Origin: Acestrorhynchus altus
Lineage: Eukaryota; Chordata; Actinopteri; Characiformes; Acestrorhynchidae
Reading direction: 5' to 3'
NCBI GenBank assembly: GCA_034509495.1
Contig: CM067503.1
Location: forward strand, 21,637,161-21,701,160
Length of the DNA stretch: 64,000 nucleotides
Part shown: piece after piece, positions 1-11,799 of the stretch
Numbering within the stretch: position 1 is the first letter of the stretch
Layout of the letters: each line of letters opens with the position of its first letter
Notes under the pieces: generated by a model
What the model saw: the letters and a program-made list of their open reading frames with translations, nothing else
What the model was told of the DNA's origin: nothing
Database searches by the model: none
Program-made: the position numbers and the translations under genes

Positions 1-1037
1 TGCAAGTTAAGGGAATCAAACTGGCAACCTTCAACTCACAAGGCTCTCCCTACAAGACCCCTAGATATTATTGGTGAACATTATCACCCCACATGTAGGT
101 GAACGGGGAAGTCATGAGAACATCGGATTTAGAGGGTACTAAAGTACAGATACTTGTACTCTAAGTATAGATACTTTAGAGACAGCAAGATCCTTGCTCT
201 TGTTAAGTAAGGGCTGCATTTTGGCCTGAGTGTGTATATGTAGTTCAAAGCTGCTGGTTGCTCCTATAGATAAACGCTGAAAAAGGACATTGAAAAAACT
301 AGCTTTGGCCATGTTGTGTAATGTTCCCTGGTGTTGCAGTATTCCCTCAGCATGCTTGATTTGACAGAATTCATGATTTTTCATGTTTTCATGCATCAGA
401 GTTCCCTACAGTGCCAAGCATCAGTTGTTCAAATATGACCAACTAAAAGTACTGCGAATCCTCTCAACTAATTGTTGTGGGAAAAAAACAACAGCATTTC
501 TTGACACCTTCCCCTCAAATATCCACCAAAGCTTTTGTAGTTTTCAACCAAGTGTAAAAAAAAAAAAACCTATACTTAGCATCTTGAAGTTCTTCCCACC
601 TTTAAGATACAGCCTGTGAAGGTTGTTTTTCTAGTCTTTAAAACAGGAAAAGCTCACTCGACAGATTGTTATAGCACCCCTGTAGGAGGTGAGTAGGCAT
701 CTTCTCAACAGATATAGGAATGGAAACATTTTCCTTTTTAACCAGAGTAACTCGCCCTTAACTCGTCACCAGATTTTAGTGTGTGAAGCGTTTCATGGTG
801 ATGACAGCAGCTGCCTATTTCAGCCACAAACACTATAAATCCGAGGTCCATAGCAGGTTCTGAACTGTACTCAGGTACATCTCCCATACATGTGCACTCA
901 CTGGTACAGTTATTTACTTTTGCTACATAATCATACCTTACCTTACATTATTGTACCTTAATAAGTCACAGCCTCAGTGACAAGCTTTGTACTAAATCAT
1001 ATCCAGATATATTTTCACCCCATGAAAAGACCTCTTG

Positions 1038-1039
<2 letters not shown>

Positions 1040-1100
<61 letters not shown>
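1040..1100. repeat. Poly-T homopolymer, 61 nt
   Basis: Uninterrupted T run. On the minus strand it would be a poly-A tail, but no retroposed gene or LINE sequence was recognised beside it, so its origin is unclear. The length may be affected by sequencing error. Confidence 0.85.
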
Positions 1101-1103
<3 letters not shown>

Positions 1104-1200
1104 GTTTTTACACTTTCAAATTTGTTTGGTGTAACAGTAGAGGAGGTAGGGGATAGGGGAAGATGGAGGCAGATGATCCGCTGACCCCTAAAGGGAGCAG

Positions 1201-1255
1201 CCAGAAGCAGAAGAAGAAGCAGCAGAAGAAAAAGAAGAAGAAGAAGAAGAAGACA
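1201..1255. repeat. GAA/GCA-rich trinucleotide tract
   Basis: Purine-rich run of agaag and agcag units just downstream of the poly-T run. Apparent Leu/Phe-rich or Lys-rich ORFs here come only from the repeat. Confidence 0.7.
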
Positions 1256-2754
1256 ACACATTCAAATTTGTACTGAATTTCTACTTTATCTACTGCATTT
1301 CTCATTCTTGTGTCCCCTCCATAGTGGCAGAGGGGAGCGGAGTAGAGGAGGAGTTGATAGCAGGGGGCAGATCAGAGTGAGGGAGTACAGATTTTTTTTT
1401 GTTCTTCTGTCCTTCATTTTCTTAGCATGTATGTTTCCTTTTCTTGTGTCCCTGTAAGAATGCAAGGCCTTGGAATTTAGTCAGTGTCACTTGTTTTTGT
1501 AGTTCATTGTATTGCCAGCTGTGTTTCATGAATCGACGAGAGAATATTGAAGGTGCTACTTCTTACAAATACTTACAAATTGAAGCTTTTCTGAAAGATG
1601 TCATTGTTGATCACAGCATGTTCAAGCAGGTCTGAAAGGTTAGCACAATTAGCAGAAGAATTAGCAGTGATTAACCTGCGTTTGGTTGTTAAACTGATTG
1701 ATATTTCATAGAATGGCTGTACGGAGACTTTACTGATGTGGCTGATTAATTTTCCACATAGCTGCAGTCTCTTCTCTATGAAACATCACTGTATTGGGTC
1801 AAGCAGTGTTTTCCCTGTGCTCAAAATGAGAGCAGAGGCTACAGATGGACCTTTTCCACCAAAAGAACTTTCCTTTAACTGGTTCTGGCTTCTAAGGATC
1901 CCGCGTTTACACCAGTTTTAGTGGAACTAAGGAAACGTCACAGAATACATCAGCATCAGTAAGTGGCCCTTGCTCCTGTACAAGCAGACACCCCCACAGT
2001 GGTTTTGTGCTGAAAGCCTACTAATCTTTGTTTCCTGCTGCGAAGGAACATTGTGGGTTTTGCGACCCAGAAAAGAACCCGTTCCGTGTGGGTGGAAAAG
2101 GGCCAAGAGAGTATTTTCCAGACAGGTTTAGTGACAAGTTTGCTTCTTAAGTTTAGGTCTGGAGCTATGAGACTAACAAATTGTGGGATCTTAAACCCCT
2201 CTAATTAGCATAGCCGTTGACTGCATGCACAAAGCTTCACAAAGTGGCCTCTATGTCTTGTAGACTGTAATGTCTGACACTGTCACATGCTGTTGTCTAT
2301 GATCGAGGAGGAACTGAATTTTGACCTTAAAGAACTTTAGAAATGCATTAGTGTATACCATATGTTCTAGAACGTTTGTATGGGTTTCATGGACGTGTAT
2401 CACTGCTAATCTTGCACACCACCTATGTTTGGTGTATCTCTGGCAACCACCAAGACTAGGGATCACCTTTTGAACAGTTTGTGATTTGTTTCAGCTCCTA
2501 AATCAGAAACCTTCCGCTCTGCTTTAGCTTTTCTTAGTTGAGCGTGTAACGGCCTTTAGAAAGTGTGGCGGGGTTCTCCTGGACAGTTATTGCCAGCTAT
2601 AGACCAGCTCCTTTCTGCTTGAATAAGGAAAAACCTAAATACCCCAAACCCACAGCCAGCCTAATCAAAGCTATATTGTCATTGAAAACACTGGGATATA
2701 TTTAGTGTTTGTCTCACAAAATGCAAAAAAATGTGTGTTCTCCCGCAGCAGTGG

Positions 2755-3060
2755 CTACATTTACATGCATCCTAATAATCCAACTATTTGCTCCGTCGAA
2801 TTGGAACATGTCCATGTATTCTTCAGTTGGAATAGAGACCATTCCGATCACAATTTCTATCCGATTGTACAAGGTGGGTAATCCTTTCTATATCTGTTAA
2901 ATAGAAGAAATATAGCCGCGTCAACGGCTGTATCTGATTACTTTCCCACTTAAGTATGTTCTGCGCATGCGCATTTGCGTCTGCAGAACCGGCCTGCAGA
3001 GGAGACAAAGTTTGTGCTAGGAGCTTTAGATGTAAACTTTAAAATTGTTTGCAGAGTGGA
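2755..3060. mobile_element. Decayed interspersed repeat, probably a non-autonomous DNA transposon
   Basis: Begins with acatttacatgcatcctaat and contains a ctgcgcatgcgcatttgcg core. I know this arrangement from short dispersed elements of fish genomes. No ORF. Boundaries and family are uncertain; this is recall of a repeat style, not an alignment. Confidence 0.35.
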
Positions 3061-4680
3061 CGACCGTAAAGCATACAATAACTAGCTGTTCAGATTAAAG
3101 TATTAAAGCAAATGAAGAACACCGACTGGTTTTACTTAAAAAGTAAAAACACTTTTAAAATACTAAAAGTGGTTCTGATCCGTCTACATTCCTTTTTTCC
3201 GAAATTGTGGACGAATACATGAAAGATAACATGGATGGAAACGGCGTGGAGGTTGGGTTTGCTGATGACATGCTGGAAAACCTTAAGGAAGGTATGGAAG
3301 ACTTTTGGGGTGACTTAAGGTAGTTGCTCAAAAAGCCTCCTGAAGACAACCGTTAGTTGGTCGCTGGTTTTGGATGGTTAAAGCTGGTTAAGTTGTTTGA
3401 ACGGTCAACGTGGTCATCTAGACAGAACACACCCTATGATGGTCAGCTACCCTATCAGCTGTTTAGCTCCTTAAAAAGCTTCAAGTATGTTTCCTTTGAT
3501 TGTGGTCATACTAAATGTTGCCGGTCAACCTGCTGGGTATGTTGTCTAATCAGCTTGGTCCAGCTTGTTCATAGTTGTGGTCCACGTTTGTCTTTTTGGA
3601 TCTTATTACTTGCACACAGATTGTCATCGGATTGGTGACAATCTGTGGGAGTGTGCATACAAACACCTAGGAGTGAATTTAGAATCAGAATGAATTCAAT
3701 TGGATTGCAGAACATCGTTATTTGTAAACTAGCCAGTGTTCTCCCCCCCAGCTGTGTTCTCCTGACCTTTAATCTTTACTGGCCAACAGCACATTCTGGC
3801 CACTGGCCACTAAAAGGAGTTTATCTGCGTTTATTCTAATAAGAAACAGTTTTACAGTGAAAACGCTCTCACTGATGAGATTTGCGCAGTTTTATGCCTT
3901 TGTTTTTGATTTAAATGTCAAGCTGTTGACACATCAAAGCAATATGTTGCATTCACACAATGACTTTCTTAGTTTAGCTGATTGGGGTTTTATATAACAC
4001 ATTTAAATCACATACATTCAAAGCCCCCTTTTTTTAAATGATGTAATACAGCGAACATGTTGAGCTGATTCATATTCTAATCCCTAAACCGTCTTCTCCT
4101 GCTTTTAAAAACTGAAGAGTCAAGCTTCAGTCATATCTCGGTTCATTTTTGCCAGTTCCTTTAAGCACGGCTGCATCAGAGGAGGGAAGAGAGGTCCGCA
4201 GATACAGTAGTGCTTTATTTTGATCATTTCTCAGCTCCGTGCTCTTTGGCTTCACATGGACATGGGAATATTTGTTGAGCACGGAGGCCTGGTCTTTTTT
4301 CGCTTATCCAAATATTAGCATTTCGGAATCAGGAATGGGCTTATTGTTCAAGCACATGAGGGAGCAGAATTACAGTTCTTCTGGATTCATATAGAGGGTA
4401 CATGTTTAATGGATTTTACTGAAATGTTATTCTAACAGCCCCAATTTGAGTCCGTCTTGAAAAGGTAACTCCCTGTTCAGCCATGAGATGCAGATACAGT
4501 CAGGTTTGTGTCCAACTCCCGTATCTTTTTGATCTCAAAGCATAACAGCGTATGCTCTGGAAACAAGTGGGGCTATTGTATTTCTGGAATCTACTGGAGC
4601 TGCCTGTGATTTAATGGCTACTTTTGATTCATGTAACTGAGAGCAGGGTCACACGTGGTTGCTTTTATCAGAGCCTCCTC
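3061..4680. other. Non-coding stretch, no gene seen
   Basis: No exon or RNA gene recognised. Between about 3390 and 3590 the words ggtca, ctggtc and tcaacctg recur, which suggests an old degenerate repeat. Confidence 0.5.
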
Positions 4681-4691
4681 AGGACTGTTGA

Positions 4692-4776
4692 TATGATGAT
4701 GATTATGATGATTATTATTATTATTAGATGATGATGATGATTTATTATTATTATTATTATTATTATTATCATTATT
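4692..4776. repeat. GAT/ATT trinucleotide microsatellite
   Basis: Runs of atg/atgatg followed by (att)n, next to the ATTC tail of the SINE that follows. Confidence 0.85.
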
Positions 4777-4799
4777 TATATTTTATATTTTTGTTTATA

Positions 4800-5154
4800 T
4801 TCATTCATTCATTCATTTTCCAAACCGCTTATTCCTGAATAGGGTCACGGGTGAGCCGGTGCCCAGCCGGCAACTCTGAGCGCAAGGGCGGGAAACAACC
4901 CTAGACAGGGCGCTAATCCATCGTAGGGCACACACATGCACACACTAAGGGCCACTTTAGAGTCACCAATTCACCTATCATGCATGTCTTTGGACTGTGG
5001 GGGAAACCGGAGTACCCGGAGGAAACCCACGCGAACACGGGGAGAACATGCAAAATCCACACAGAAACTTCCCAGGTCACCCCACCCGGGAATCGAACCC
5101 AGGTCCTTCTTGCTGTGAGGCAACAGCGCTATCCACTGCGCCACCGTGCCGCCC
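4800..5154 (-). mobile_element. tRNA-derived SINE, family A copy 1
   Basis: On the minus strand the head reads as a tRNA-like promoter. The A box (tggcgcagtgg) lies near 5137-5147 and the B box (ggttcgattcc) at 5089-5099. The body follows, ending in a GAAT repeat tail seen as cattcattcattcatt at 4801-4817. The body closely matches the + strand copy at 53470-53842. It is a retroposed RNA polymerase III element, not a functional tRNA, since there is no cloverleaf. Confidence 0.85.
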
Positions 5155-5321
5155 CTTTGTTTATATTGTATATTGGAAAATGGACAGGTTAGCTATAATA
5201 AACAAGTTTAGGGCACTGGAATATCCAGTGGTCTTTTGTATTGCATTACAGTATTTATGCCAAAAATATGTAAAGTGATAAAATATGATGCTGTCATCTC
5301 TTTCTGTGACTGTTTACCATT

Positions 5322-5361
5322 TTATATATATATATATATATATATACATACATACATACAT
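5322..5361. repeat. TA and CATA microsatellite flanking a Tc1-like insertion
   Basis: (TA)n then (CATA)n directly left of the transposon. A matching TG/TA run (5845-5866) lies on its right, so the element inserted into a TA-rich microsatellite. Confidence 0.8.
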
Positions 5362-5362
5362 A

Positions 5363-5842
5363 CAGGGGTTGGACAATGAAACTGAAACACCTGGTTTTAG
5401 ACCACAATCATTTATTAGTATGGTGTACTAGGGCCTCCTTTTGCTGCCAATACAGCGTCAATCCGTCTTAGGAATGACATTTTTTTGTATACAATCAGGT
5501 ATCCAACAGTGGTTGGTCCTTCTTGGTGGTTTGCTGATATTACCATGGATACCGTGGCTCTTGATACATCACAAAGACTTGCTGTCTTGGTCACAGATGC
5601 ACCAGCAAGACGTGCACCAACAATTTGTCCTCTTTTGATCTCTCGTATGTCACCCATAATGTTGTGTGCATTGCAATATTTTGAGCAAAACTGTGCTCTT
5701 ACCTGCTAATTGAACCTTCACACTCTGGTCTTACTGGTGCAACGTGCAATTAATGAAGATTGGCCACCAGGCTGCTCCAATTTAGCCATGAAACCTCCCA
5801 CAATAAAATGACAGGTGTTTCAGTTTCATTGTCCAACCCCTG
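5363..5842 (-). mobile_element. Internally deleted Tc1-like transposon with 31-bp TIRs
   Basis: The ends are perfect 31-bp inverted repeats beginning caggggttggacaatgaaac (5363-5393 and 5812-5842), flanked by TA on both sides (5361-5362 and 5843-5844), as Tc1/mariner elements leave. At 480 bp it is far shorter than an autonomous copy of about 1.6 kb. It therefore depends on a transposase made elsewhere. The intact ends suggest a fairly recent insertion. Confidence 0.92.
5415..5657 (-). pseudogene. Tc1-like transposase remnant: HTH end joined to C-terminal end
   Basis: Open for 80 codons inside the element. Residues 1-40 (MGDIREIKRGQIVGARLAGA and SVTKTASLCDVSRATVSMVI) are the N-terminal helix-turn-helix DNA-binding region of a Tc1-type transposase. 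The last 20 or so (SFLRRIDAVLAAKGGPSTPY) resemble its C-terminus. The catalytic DDE core is absent, so it cannot transpose DNA. Whether it is transcribed is unknown. Confidence 0.75.
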
Positions 5843-5866
5843 TATGTGTGTATATATATATATATT

Positions 5867-6717
5867 AGTTACGTAGTAAAGTGTAAGCCCAGAATTCAGT
5901 CAGGTAGAATTGTGTATTTTATAGTACTGTAATATTCAGCCTAAAATTATGGAGGGATGCATCATATGCATATTTCTATGATTATATTACTGTATTCTGC
6001 AATGGTTCAGACATCTGCATTAGAGACTATACATTATTTACTGGTGCAGTAATGTGTGTTTGTATGACCCTGTTAGCTGAGAGCCAGTGATACCAACTGT
6101 GATTTGGGTTTATGCAGTATGACTCATAGTTTAATAGATGAATTAAATGGCTTAAATGCTTTGGCTGTGAAAAGGAATTAGACCTGCCGGTGTGACACAG
6201 ATCACTTTTAAACACTAGTTTTAAAACGTTCCAAATGTTCCTGCCCATCTGGAAGCTTATTAAAGCGGCACTGAAGTATGTGGCTCTTTGTGGCATATCA
6301 GTGTGATAGTTCAGTATTATTATACATATATGTATAATATCTCGGCAGTGCCGCCAGCAAGTCTGACACTATTTTGGTGCATATGAGTGTGAAAAGGCAG
6401 TTGTGCGCACCATAGCAAAGAATGTGTGACTCAGAAAATCCAATCTTGATGTCTTTCTCAATGCATTTTGTGGTTGAAATGAGGAAATAACTGACTGACA
6501 CCTGAAACCTGTTCTCTGTTGTTGGCTGATTCCAGCAAACCACTTGTGCATTTTTTTGCAAGCATGACTTGCGGGAGTTCTGGTAGCTTCCAGTGTTCAG
6601 CATGGACAAGAACTAGTGCTCCATAGGGGTGTATTGTCTTTTATTGTGTTGGGGCTGTAAAGCAGTACTGCTTGTCATATTGACAGTAAACAGAAAAGAC
6701 TGTGTTATTATGTACAC
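5867..6717. other. Non-coding stretch, no gene seen
   Basis: Unremarkable sequence with no recognised exon, RNA gene or clear repeat. Confidence 0.5.
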
Positions 6718-7340
6718 TGATCAGCCGTAAGATTAAAACCATTCAGAAGTGAAGTGATTAATAATGATTCGCTTGATGGCATCTGTCAAGGGGTGATCTA
6801 CACGTTGGTCCAAACTCGAGCTGTACCAAGAGCCCTCGAGCTTCAATTACAGCACGGTTTGACCCACCATCCCTCAAAACGCAAGGAAAACATGCATCCA
6901 GATTCTTTCCTGTTCTAGCTCCAAAATGGTGGAGTGAACTTCCCCTGGGGGTCCAAACAGCTGAGTCCCTCACTGTCTTCAAACGCAGACTGAAGACACA
7001 TCTGTTTCAGGAGTATTTAACTCCATAAAGACATTTGTGTTCAACAGGATCTAAGCGTGAGGAATCTCTAGAGTCTAGCCTCGTCTACTAGCTAAGGATA
7101 TTCTGAGTGAACAGCAAAGCACTCCTGTAAGTCGCTCTGGATAAGGGCGTCTGCTAAATGCCATAAATAGAAATTACACAGCCATTGACCAATCAGTTCT
7201 CGAGGTGAATGTGTTAAATGAGGGGAAAATGGGATGGCGCAGGAATCTCAATGACACATTTTTAATGAATGGACCACTGGCTCATAGCATCTCCGAAACA
7301 GCAGGTCTTGTGGTCAGTACAGACCGACAGGAAGGACAGT
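6718..7340 (+). mobile_element. Tc1-like element fragment, split by an L2-like LINE
   Basis: The left part (6718 to about 6795) begins actgatcagccgtaagatta, a start I know from a common fish Tc1-like family. The sequence resumes at about 7170 with the continuation expected for that family and a degraded helix-turn-helix stretch (LAHSISETAGLVVST, about 7270-7320). The gap between is filled by the LINE fragment. No complete transposase remains. Confidence 0.55.
6796..7169 (+). mobile_element. 3' end of an L2-like LINE
   Basis: One frame, with disruptions, gives a reverse-transcriptase C-terminal tail (APKWWSELPLGVQTAESLTV, then FKRRLKTHLFQEYL). The 3' end reads gtaagtcgctctggataagg then gcgtctgctaaatgcc, the usual terminus of fish L2-like LINEs. 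The element is 5'-truncated, as LINE copies usually are. Confidence 0.7.
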
Positions 7341-7503
7341 CAATGAAGTTTCTAAATTCATAAAAAGAAATAAGCAATAAAAAATGTTTTGGTTAGCATT
7401 AGGGCTGGATGATATGGACAAATAAAGGTGATATATGTAATATGATGCAATATATGATGTGAAAAATAGTGACTATATTTACACACGTTGAACTTTGGTA
7501 ACT

Positions 7504-7740
7504 TCTATACACACCAAGTCTTATGGTGGTTAGGGAACCATCCTTGTGACTGGATTGATGGTTTGATTCCCTGAACTGGCAAGACATGTATGGAGTTGTC
7601 TTGAGCAAGGTACTTCATTTCCCAGCTGCTCCCCGGGTGCCGTCGTCAGGGCTGCCCACGGCTCGGCACGTGTCCTCACTGTCAGTGTGTGAACTCACAA
7701 GCGTGTACGACCCTCCCCTAAACAAGCTCAGAATCGGAGA
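7504..7740 (+). mobile_element. tRNA-derived SINE, family C copy 1
   Basis: Head ggtggttagggaacc, then a B box-like ggtttgattcc and the segment cttgagcaaggtacttcatt. The reverse complement of this design recurs at 11800 and 44590. Decayed. Confidence 0.6.
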
Positions 7741-7780
7741 ATTAATTTGAGGGCCATTGAAATTGAGTGTATTCATAGGA

Positions 7781-8185
7781 GGTTTATCCCACCTTTGTTG
7801 CAGTAATAGCCTCTGCTCTACTGGGAAAGGCTTTACAGCAGATGTTAAAAGATTGCTGTGAGAATTTGATTGCTTTCAGCCATGCGAGGGCATTATTGAG
7901 GACAGGGATTCATATCGAAGGATCAGTTGTACTCCAGCTCATTCCAAAGGTAATGGATGGAGCTCCAGAGGTCACTCCTGAGAACGTCACACACTGTACT
8001 ACACTCCTCTCTTGGGCATGGTGACCTTAGACTTCTGTGTTGCGGCTTGAGAGCATCGCATGCTAATGGCAGTACTTTTGTCTGGAGGTTGTACCAGCTG
8101 TGTATGCTATTCAGCACCTGTATCAGCAGTGAGTGCAGAGTTCATGAATAAGTATGGTGTATCTGGATACTTTTGGACATATGAT
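7781..8185. mobile_element. Decayed non-autonomous DNA element
   Basis: Ends with ggatacttttggacatatga and shares interior phrases (ggcagtact, gtaccagctgtg, cacctgtatcagca) with the better-preserved element at 52917-53227. Non-coding. The left edge is uncertain. Confidence 0.5.
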
Positions 8186-8590
8186 GGAACAAAGGACCAT
8201 TAAAACAAGAAGAATAACTGCACATACACACATGCGCCCTTATCCCTGTTGTCGCCACTTTAAGTGCCAGGTTGTCAACACACTTTTCTCACTTTTCATT
8301 GGCGATGGACACATACTGTAACAAAAGTGAATGGATTAAATAAAATGGAAATAAAATAAATAAATGCAATTATAATAACCCTTGCATTGCATACATATAA
8401 AGATATAATGCCCATGCATCAAAAAAACATGAAACACACAAGTTTTCCCAGATCCCAATCCCCCATTCACAAATTGATTGATTCATTTGTACCTCCAACT
8501 TCCAAGCAAAAATGTTTCTGCTCACCATAATAGTAGTTTCATTTCAACTTTTAATGTTTCATCACTTCCTGTTATGATAAATAATCCCCC

Positions 8591-8793
8591 ACTACTACTA
8601 CTGCTAATAATAATACTAACAATAATAATAATAATAATAGTAATAATAATAACAATAATAGTAATAATAATAACAATAATAGTAATAATAATAATAATAG
8701 TAATAATAATAATAATAATAGTAATAATAATAACAATAATAATAATAGTAATAATAATAACAATAACAATAATAATAATAATAATAATAATAG
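8591..8793. repeat. AAT/AAC/AGT trinucleotide microsatellite, about 200 bp
   Basis: Long run of aat triplets with interspersed aac and agt. Every apparent poly-Ile, poly-Leu or poly-Tyr reading frame here is an artefact of the triplet repeat. Confidence 0.95.
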
Positions 8794-9340
8794 TCTAGGG
8801 TTGATCTGTATTTGTAAAATATCATGTGTTTTAGGCCAGAATTCTTGTACAATTACCTTTTAACTTCAGTGTTGTTTAATTTCAGCAAACCTTTGAAACC
8901 AGAAGCTGAGAATAACTAGAAGGCCTGTTCTCATTTATTATGTAATAGTCAGGCTGATTGCCTAATTCTTTTTTCATTCTGTCACCGCAGGTATTACTAT
9001 TCCTTATTCATCAGAAAGTTTCTATGAACTATAAGACTGTGGAGAGACTGATCTCACACTGCTGGCAAATAGCTTTTAACTTTTAAAAGTTTAAATTTTT
9101 TGATAATTGACTTCTTGCTTGTGCATAACATATGAAGTAGAAAGTTCTTTGTTTTGCAGTTTTGCTTTAACGTAAACACAGGAACAGCTGACAAAAGCCC
9201 TTGTCTTCTGAATCCTGCCATCCATTGTATCCCCTTGTTGTGATGTCAGCATTCAGACCCTACAGGTGTTTGAGTACGAGCTCTTAACAATCCATTCATT
9301 CTGTCTTCATCCTGAGAGAGCGGATACCTATGAGCGTTTA
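8794..9340. other. Non-coding stretch, no gene seen
   Basis: No coding or RNA feature recognised. Confidence 0.5.
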
Positions 9341-9349
9341 TACCAATAT

Positions 9350-9590
9350 CTCCTCTGAATGGGATTGGTCCAAATCACTGAGATGTCCTCATTTGTTCGG
9401 ACACCTCCCCGCACTCTTATTGGTCCTAGTGAGTGCCTCGGCTGTTCCGAGAACTGCCCCTTTCTGTAATTAGTCAAATGACAAATGACTTGCTCAACTG
9501 TGATTGGTCCTCCCCCTACTACGATTGATATTACTTGCAACCTTGTTTTGTTCGGAGCCCTCTCCCTGATTGTTACTGGACCTAATCACC
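9350..9590. repeat. Degenerate tandem repeat with reverse CCAAT boxes
   Basis: The phrase gattggtcc or a close variant recurs at about 9361, 9416, 9500 and 9570. It is spaced by segments that share tttgttcgga and cctccc-type words. This looks like an eroded minisatellite of roughly 50-70 bp unit. ATTGG is the reverse CCAAT box, so a regulatory reading is possible but unsupported. Confidence 0.45.
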
Positions 9591-9599
9591 ATTTCGTCT

Positions 9600-10600
9600 G
9601 TCCTTGAATGTATGCAACAGGTACCCAAACATCTGTGACCACTGTGTAGTAACGTGGCATGTTCTGTGTGGCAGCTTATCATGTGAGATATAATAATTGT
9701 ATATCATGTACTGTGATGATCTGTTTTTTCCTGATATTTTCTCATATGTCTGAGGATTTATATCGTAAAGCTGCCAGGTTGTGTTTTACATGAGCAGAGG
9801 GTCCTGTCTTCTGGTTTTTCGTTCCTTTTGTTCCACCACAGGCTCCTTCAGGCAGTTTGTGCTGCTTGTCTGAGAGATGTTTCAGATGGAGGAGAATTCC
9901 ACGGTTAAAACAGCCTTTAAACAGGCCTTTAAACAACCATGGTAGGCTTTTGAAAACTTCATCACAGCGGGACACCCATCAGCACACTCTGTAACGAGGC
10001 TGAAGTGAAGTGTGTGTGTGTGTGTGTGTTTGTAGGGGAACAGAGGCAGGTGTGTGTGTATGGTGTGAGTTGTTGCAGCCACACAGTGCATGTGTGAAAT
10101 TCATTTAATATGATGTCAGTTATTGTTGACACTGTGGGCTGTCATAAGCACAGGGTCTTAGAATGGCTCGAGATTACAGGAGAGCTTGCTCTCTTTGGCT
10201 CCTGCTTTTTCTGGCTCTCGCACGAAGACTTATACTCTCCCGCTGTCTCTCCCTCTTTCTCTCATATACTGTATCTCATGCTTGCTCACCCTCATCTGTC
10301 CAACTCTAACTCACACCATCCTCATTCACTTGCTTTGCCTTATGACCCCCCCACCCGCACCAACCACCACCACCACCACCACAGCGTTCTGGGACGCTGC
10401 TGATGACACTGGGAGATACTTTGTTCAGTGGCAGGTCGTGATAAATAATGCATCACTGCTGGGTGACCGTATTACATTCCAACGGCAGCAGGTGATCAAT
10501 TAATCATAATTTCACCGCAGGTTAATGAGAGAAAACAAGTCAACACTGTCTGCATTTGGCTTGTTGAAATGTTTTGCTGCGGTGGGCAAAAGTGCAGAAC
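9600..10600. other. Non-coding stretch with short GT and CAC repeats
   Basis: Contains (GT)n at about 10009-10030 and (CAC)n at about 10360-10382. No gene recognised. Confidence 0.5.
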
Positions 10601-11010
10601 ACTCCTGGACCACCTAACCTGGAGACAGATATACAGGCTCTGGGTCGCTACCTTGTACCCGCCATTACTGGCCACTTTATTGGAAACCCCCACTGTGTAC
10701 AGTTCTAAGCTGTAACACATCATCTGCTTTCTTTTAGCCCCCCTACTCTGTTCGTCATTGATCAGTTTTTAACCAATGGGCTGCAATTACCCAGATTTTA
10801 TTTGGTTGGTTGGCCATTCTCTGCAGACACACTGTCTTGGAATTGTGCGCGGGGATGGAATGGGAGTATCAGGCTCAGCAGTACTGCTGAGATTTTCACA
10901 CACATCAGTGTCTGCTTGGTTGACAGTTAGTTCACTATCCAGAAATACCCATCCAAGAACTGCTCTGTGGTCAGATACTGACCACTGATGAAGGACTACG
11001 GGATGGTTAT
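10601..11010. mobile_element. Possible decayed DNA-element repeat
   Basis: Includes wording typical of dispersed fish repeats (gccactttattggaa, actgaccactgatgaagga). No ORF with homology and no clean termini. The call rests on recall and is weak. Confidence 0.3.
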
Positions 11011-11799
11011 ATAGATGCAGGGTGGAGCTGCCGTGAAGGAGGTTTCTAAGGAAGTTGCCCGTGTGTGGAAAATTTGTATAAGACTTACTGATGCTCTGAA
11101 ACTTCTGCTTTCGTCTCTGATGTTTGGAAATATTTCTATATACAAAGTTGGACTCGTACACTTGGGCAGGTTCTGTAGCAGTGTTCAGTCCCAGTGTGAG
11201 GAATGTTCCTCGAATGAATCTTCAGACAATAATAGAACGATCTCTGCTTTGTCTGGAAAATGTTCCTGTCTGTCTTGGTTTGATGACCCATTCACACAAG
11301 TGCTTATTATTCATAGGGGGGTATTGTGTACAGTTGGCAGTATGGGGGCAGGTGGTGTTACAGTCGGTGCTGTTGTGGTGAAATAAGATTTCAAAAAGCC
11401 CTCTGTAAGGTGAAGGTTGGAGATGTGTTGAAACACCTGCAGGTTTCTGTCTGGCTCGACAGGTCCAGACACCTCTAAAAGAGCACTGTCGGGGTTTTCA
11501 GGCTAATCTCTAGAAATCTAAAGAAGACTAGAAATGCGTGACTGTATGGGATGTAACAGTACAAAATATGACATCATTTTGTATCAGGGCCTGTTATTGT
11601 GTTGCTCTGTTGTGCCTCTGGTAGCGTGTTGACTTAGGACTGACATTAATCTAAACTCGGTTACTATGGAGACAAATTGGGGTCTTTAATGGTGATCAGA
11701 AAATAAAACCATTAAAAACAAGGTCTCACTGAGTAATCCCATAAAATTTTTTGACCCACTGTGTTGTGCACACACGGGAATTACTCTTCCACATTTAAC

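Larger units (their letters stand above)
1..2690. other. Non-coding stretch, no gene seen
   Basis: No exon with recognisable protein homology on either strand. Contains a partly palindromic AT-rich segment around 138-182 (ctaaagta near its start, tactttag near its end), a poly-T run (1040-1100) and a GAA/GCA-rich purine tract (about 1201-1255). The rest looks like ordinary intergenic or intronic DNA. Confidence 0.6.

Noticed and set aside
5089..5147. Possible tRNA gene
   Set aside because: A and B boxes are present but the sequence does not fold into a cloverleaf. It is the head of a SINE. The same applies to 47865-47912 and 53481-53538.
4936..5278. Three overlapping 60-93 codon frames
   Set aside because: They lie in a SINE; the same peptides appear in the other copy of the family at 53355-53643.
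8478..8852. Poly-Ile, poly-Leu and poly-Tyr frames
   Set aside because: Translation of the AAT-type microsatellite in different frames.
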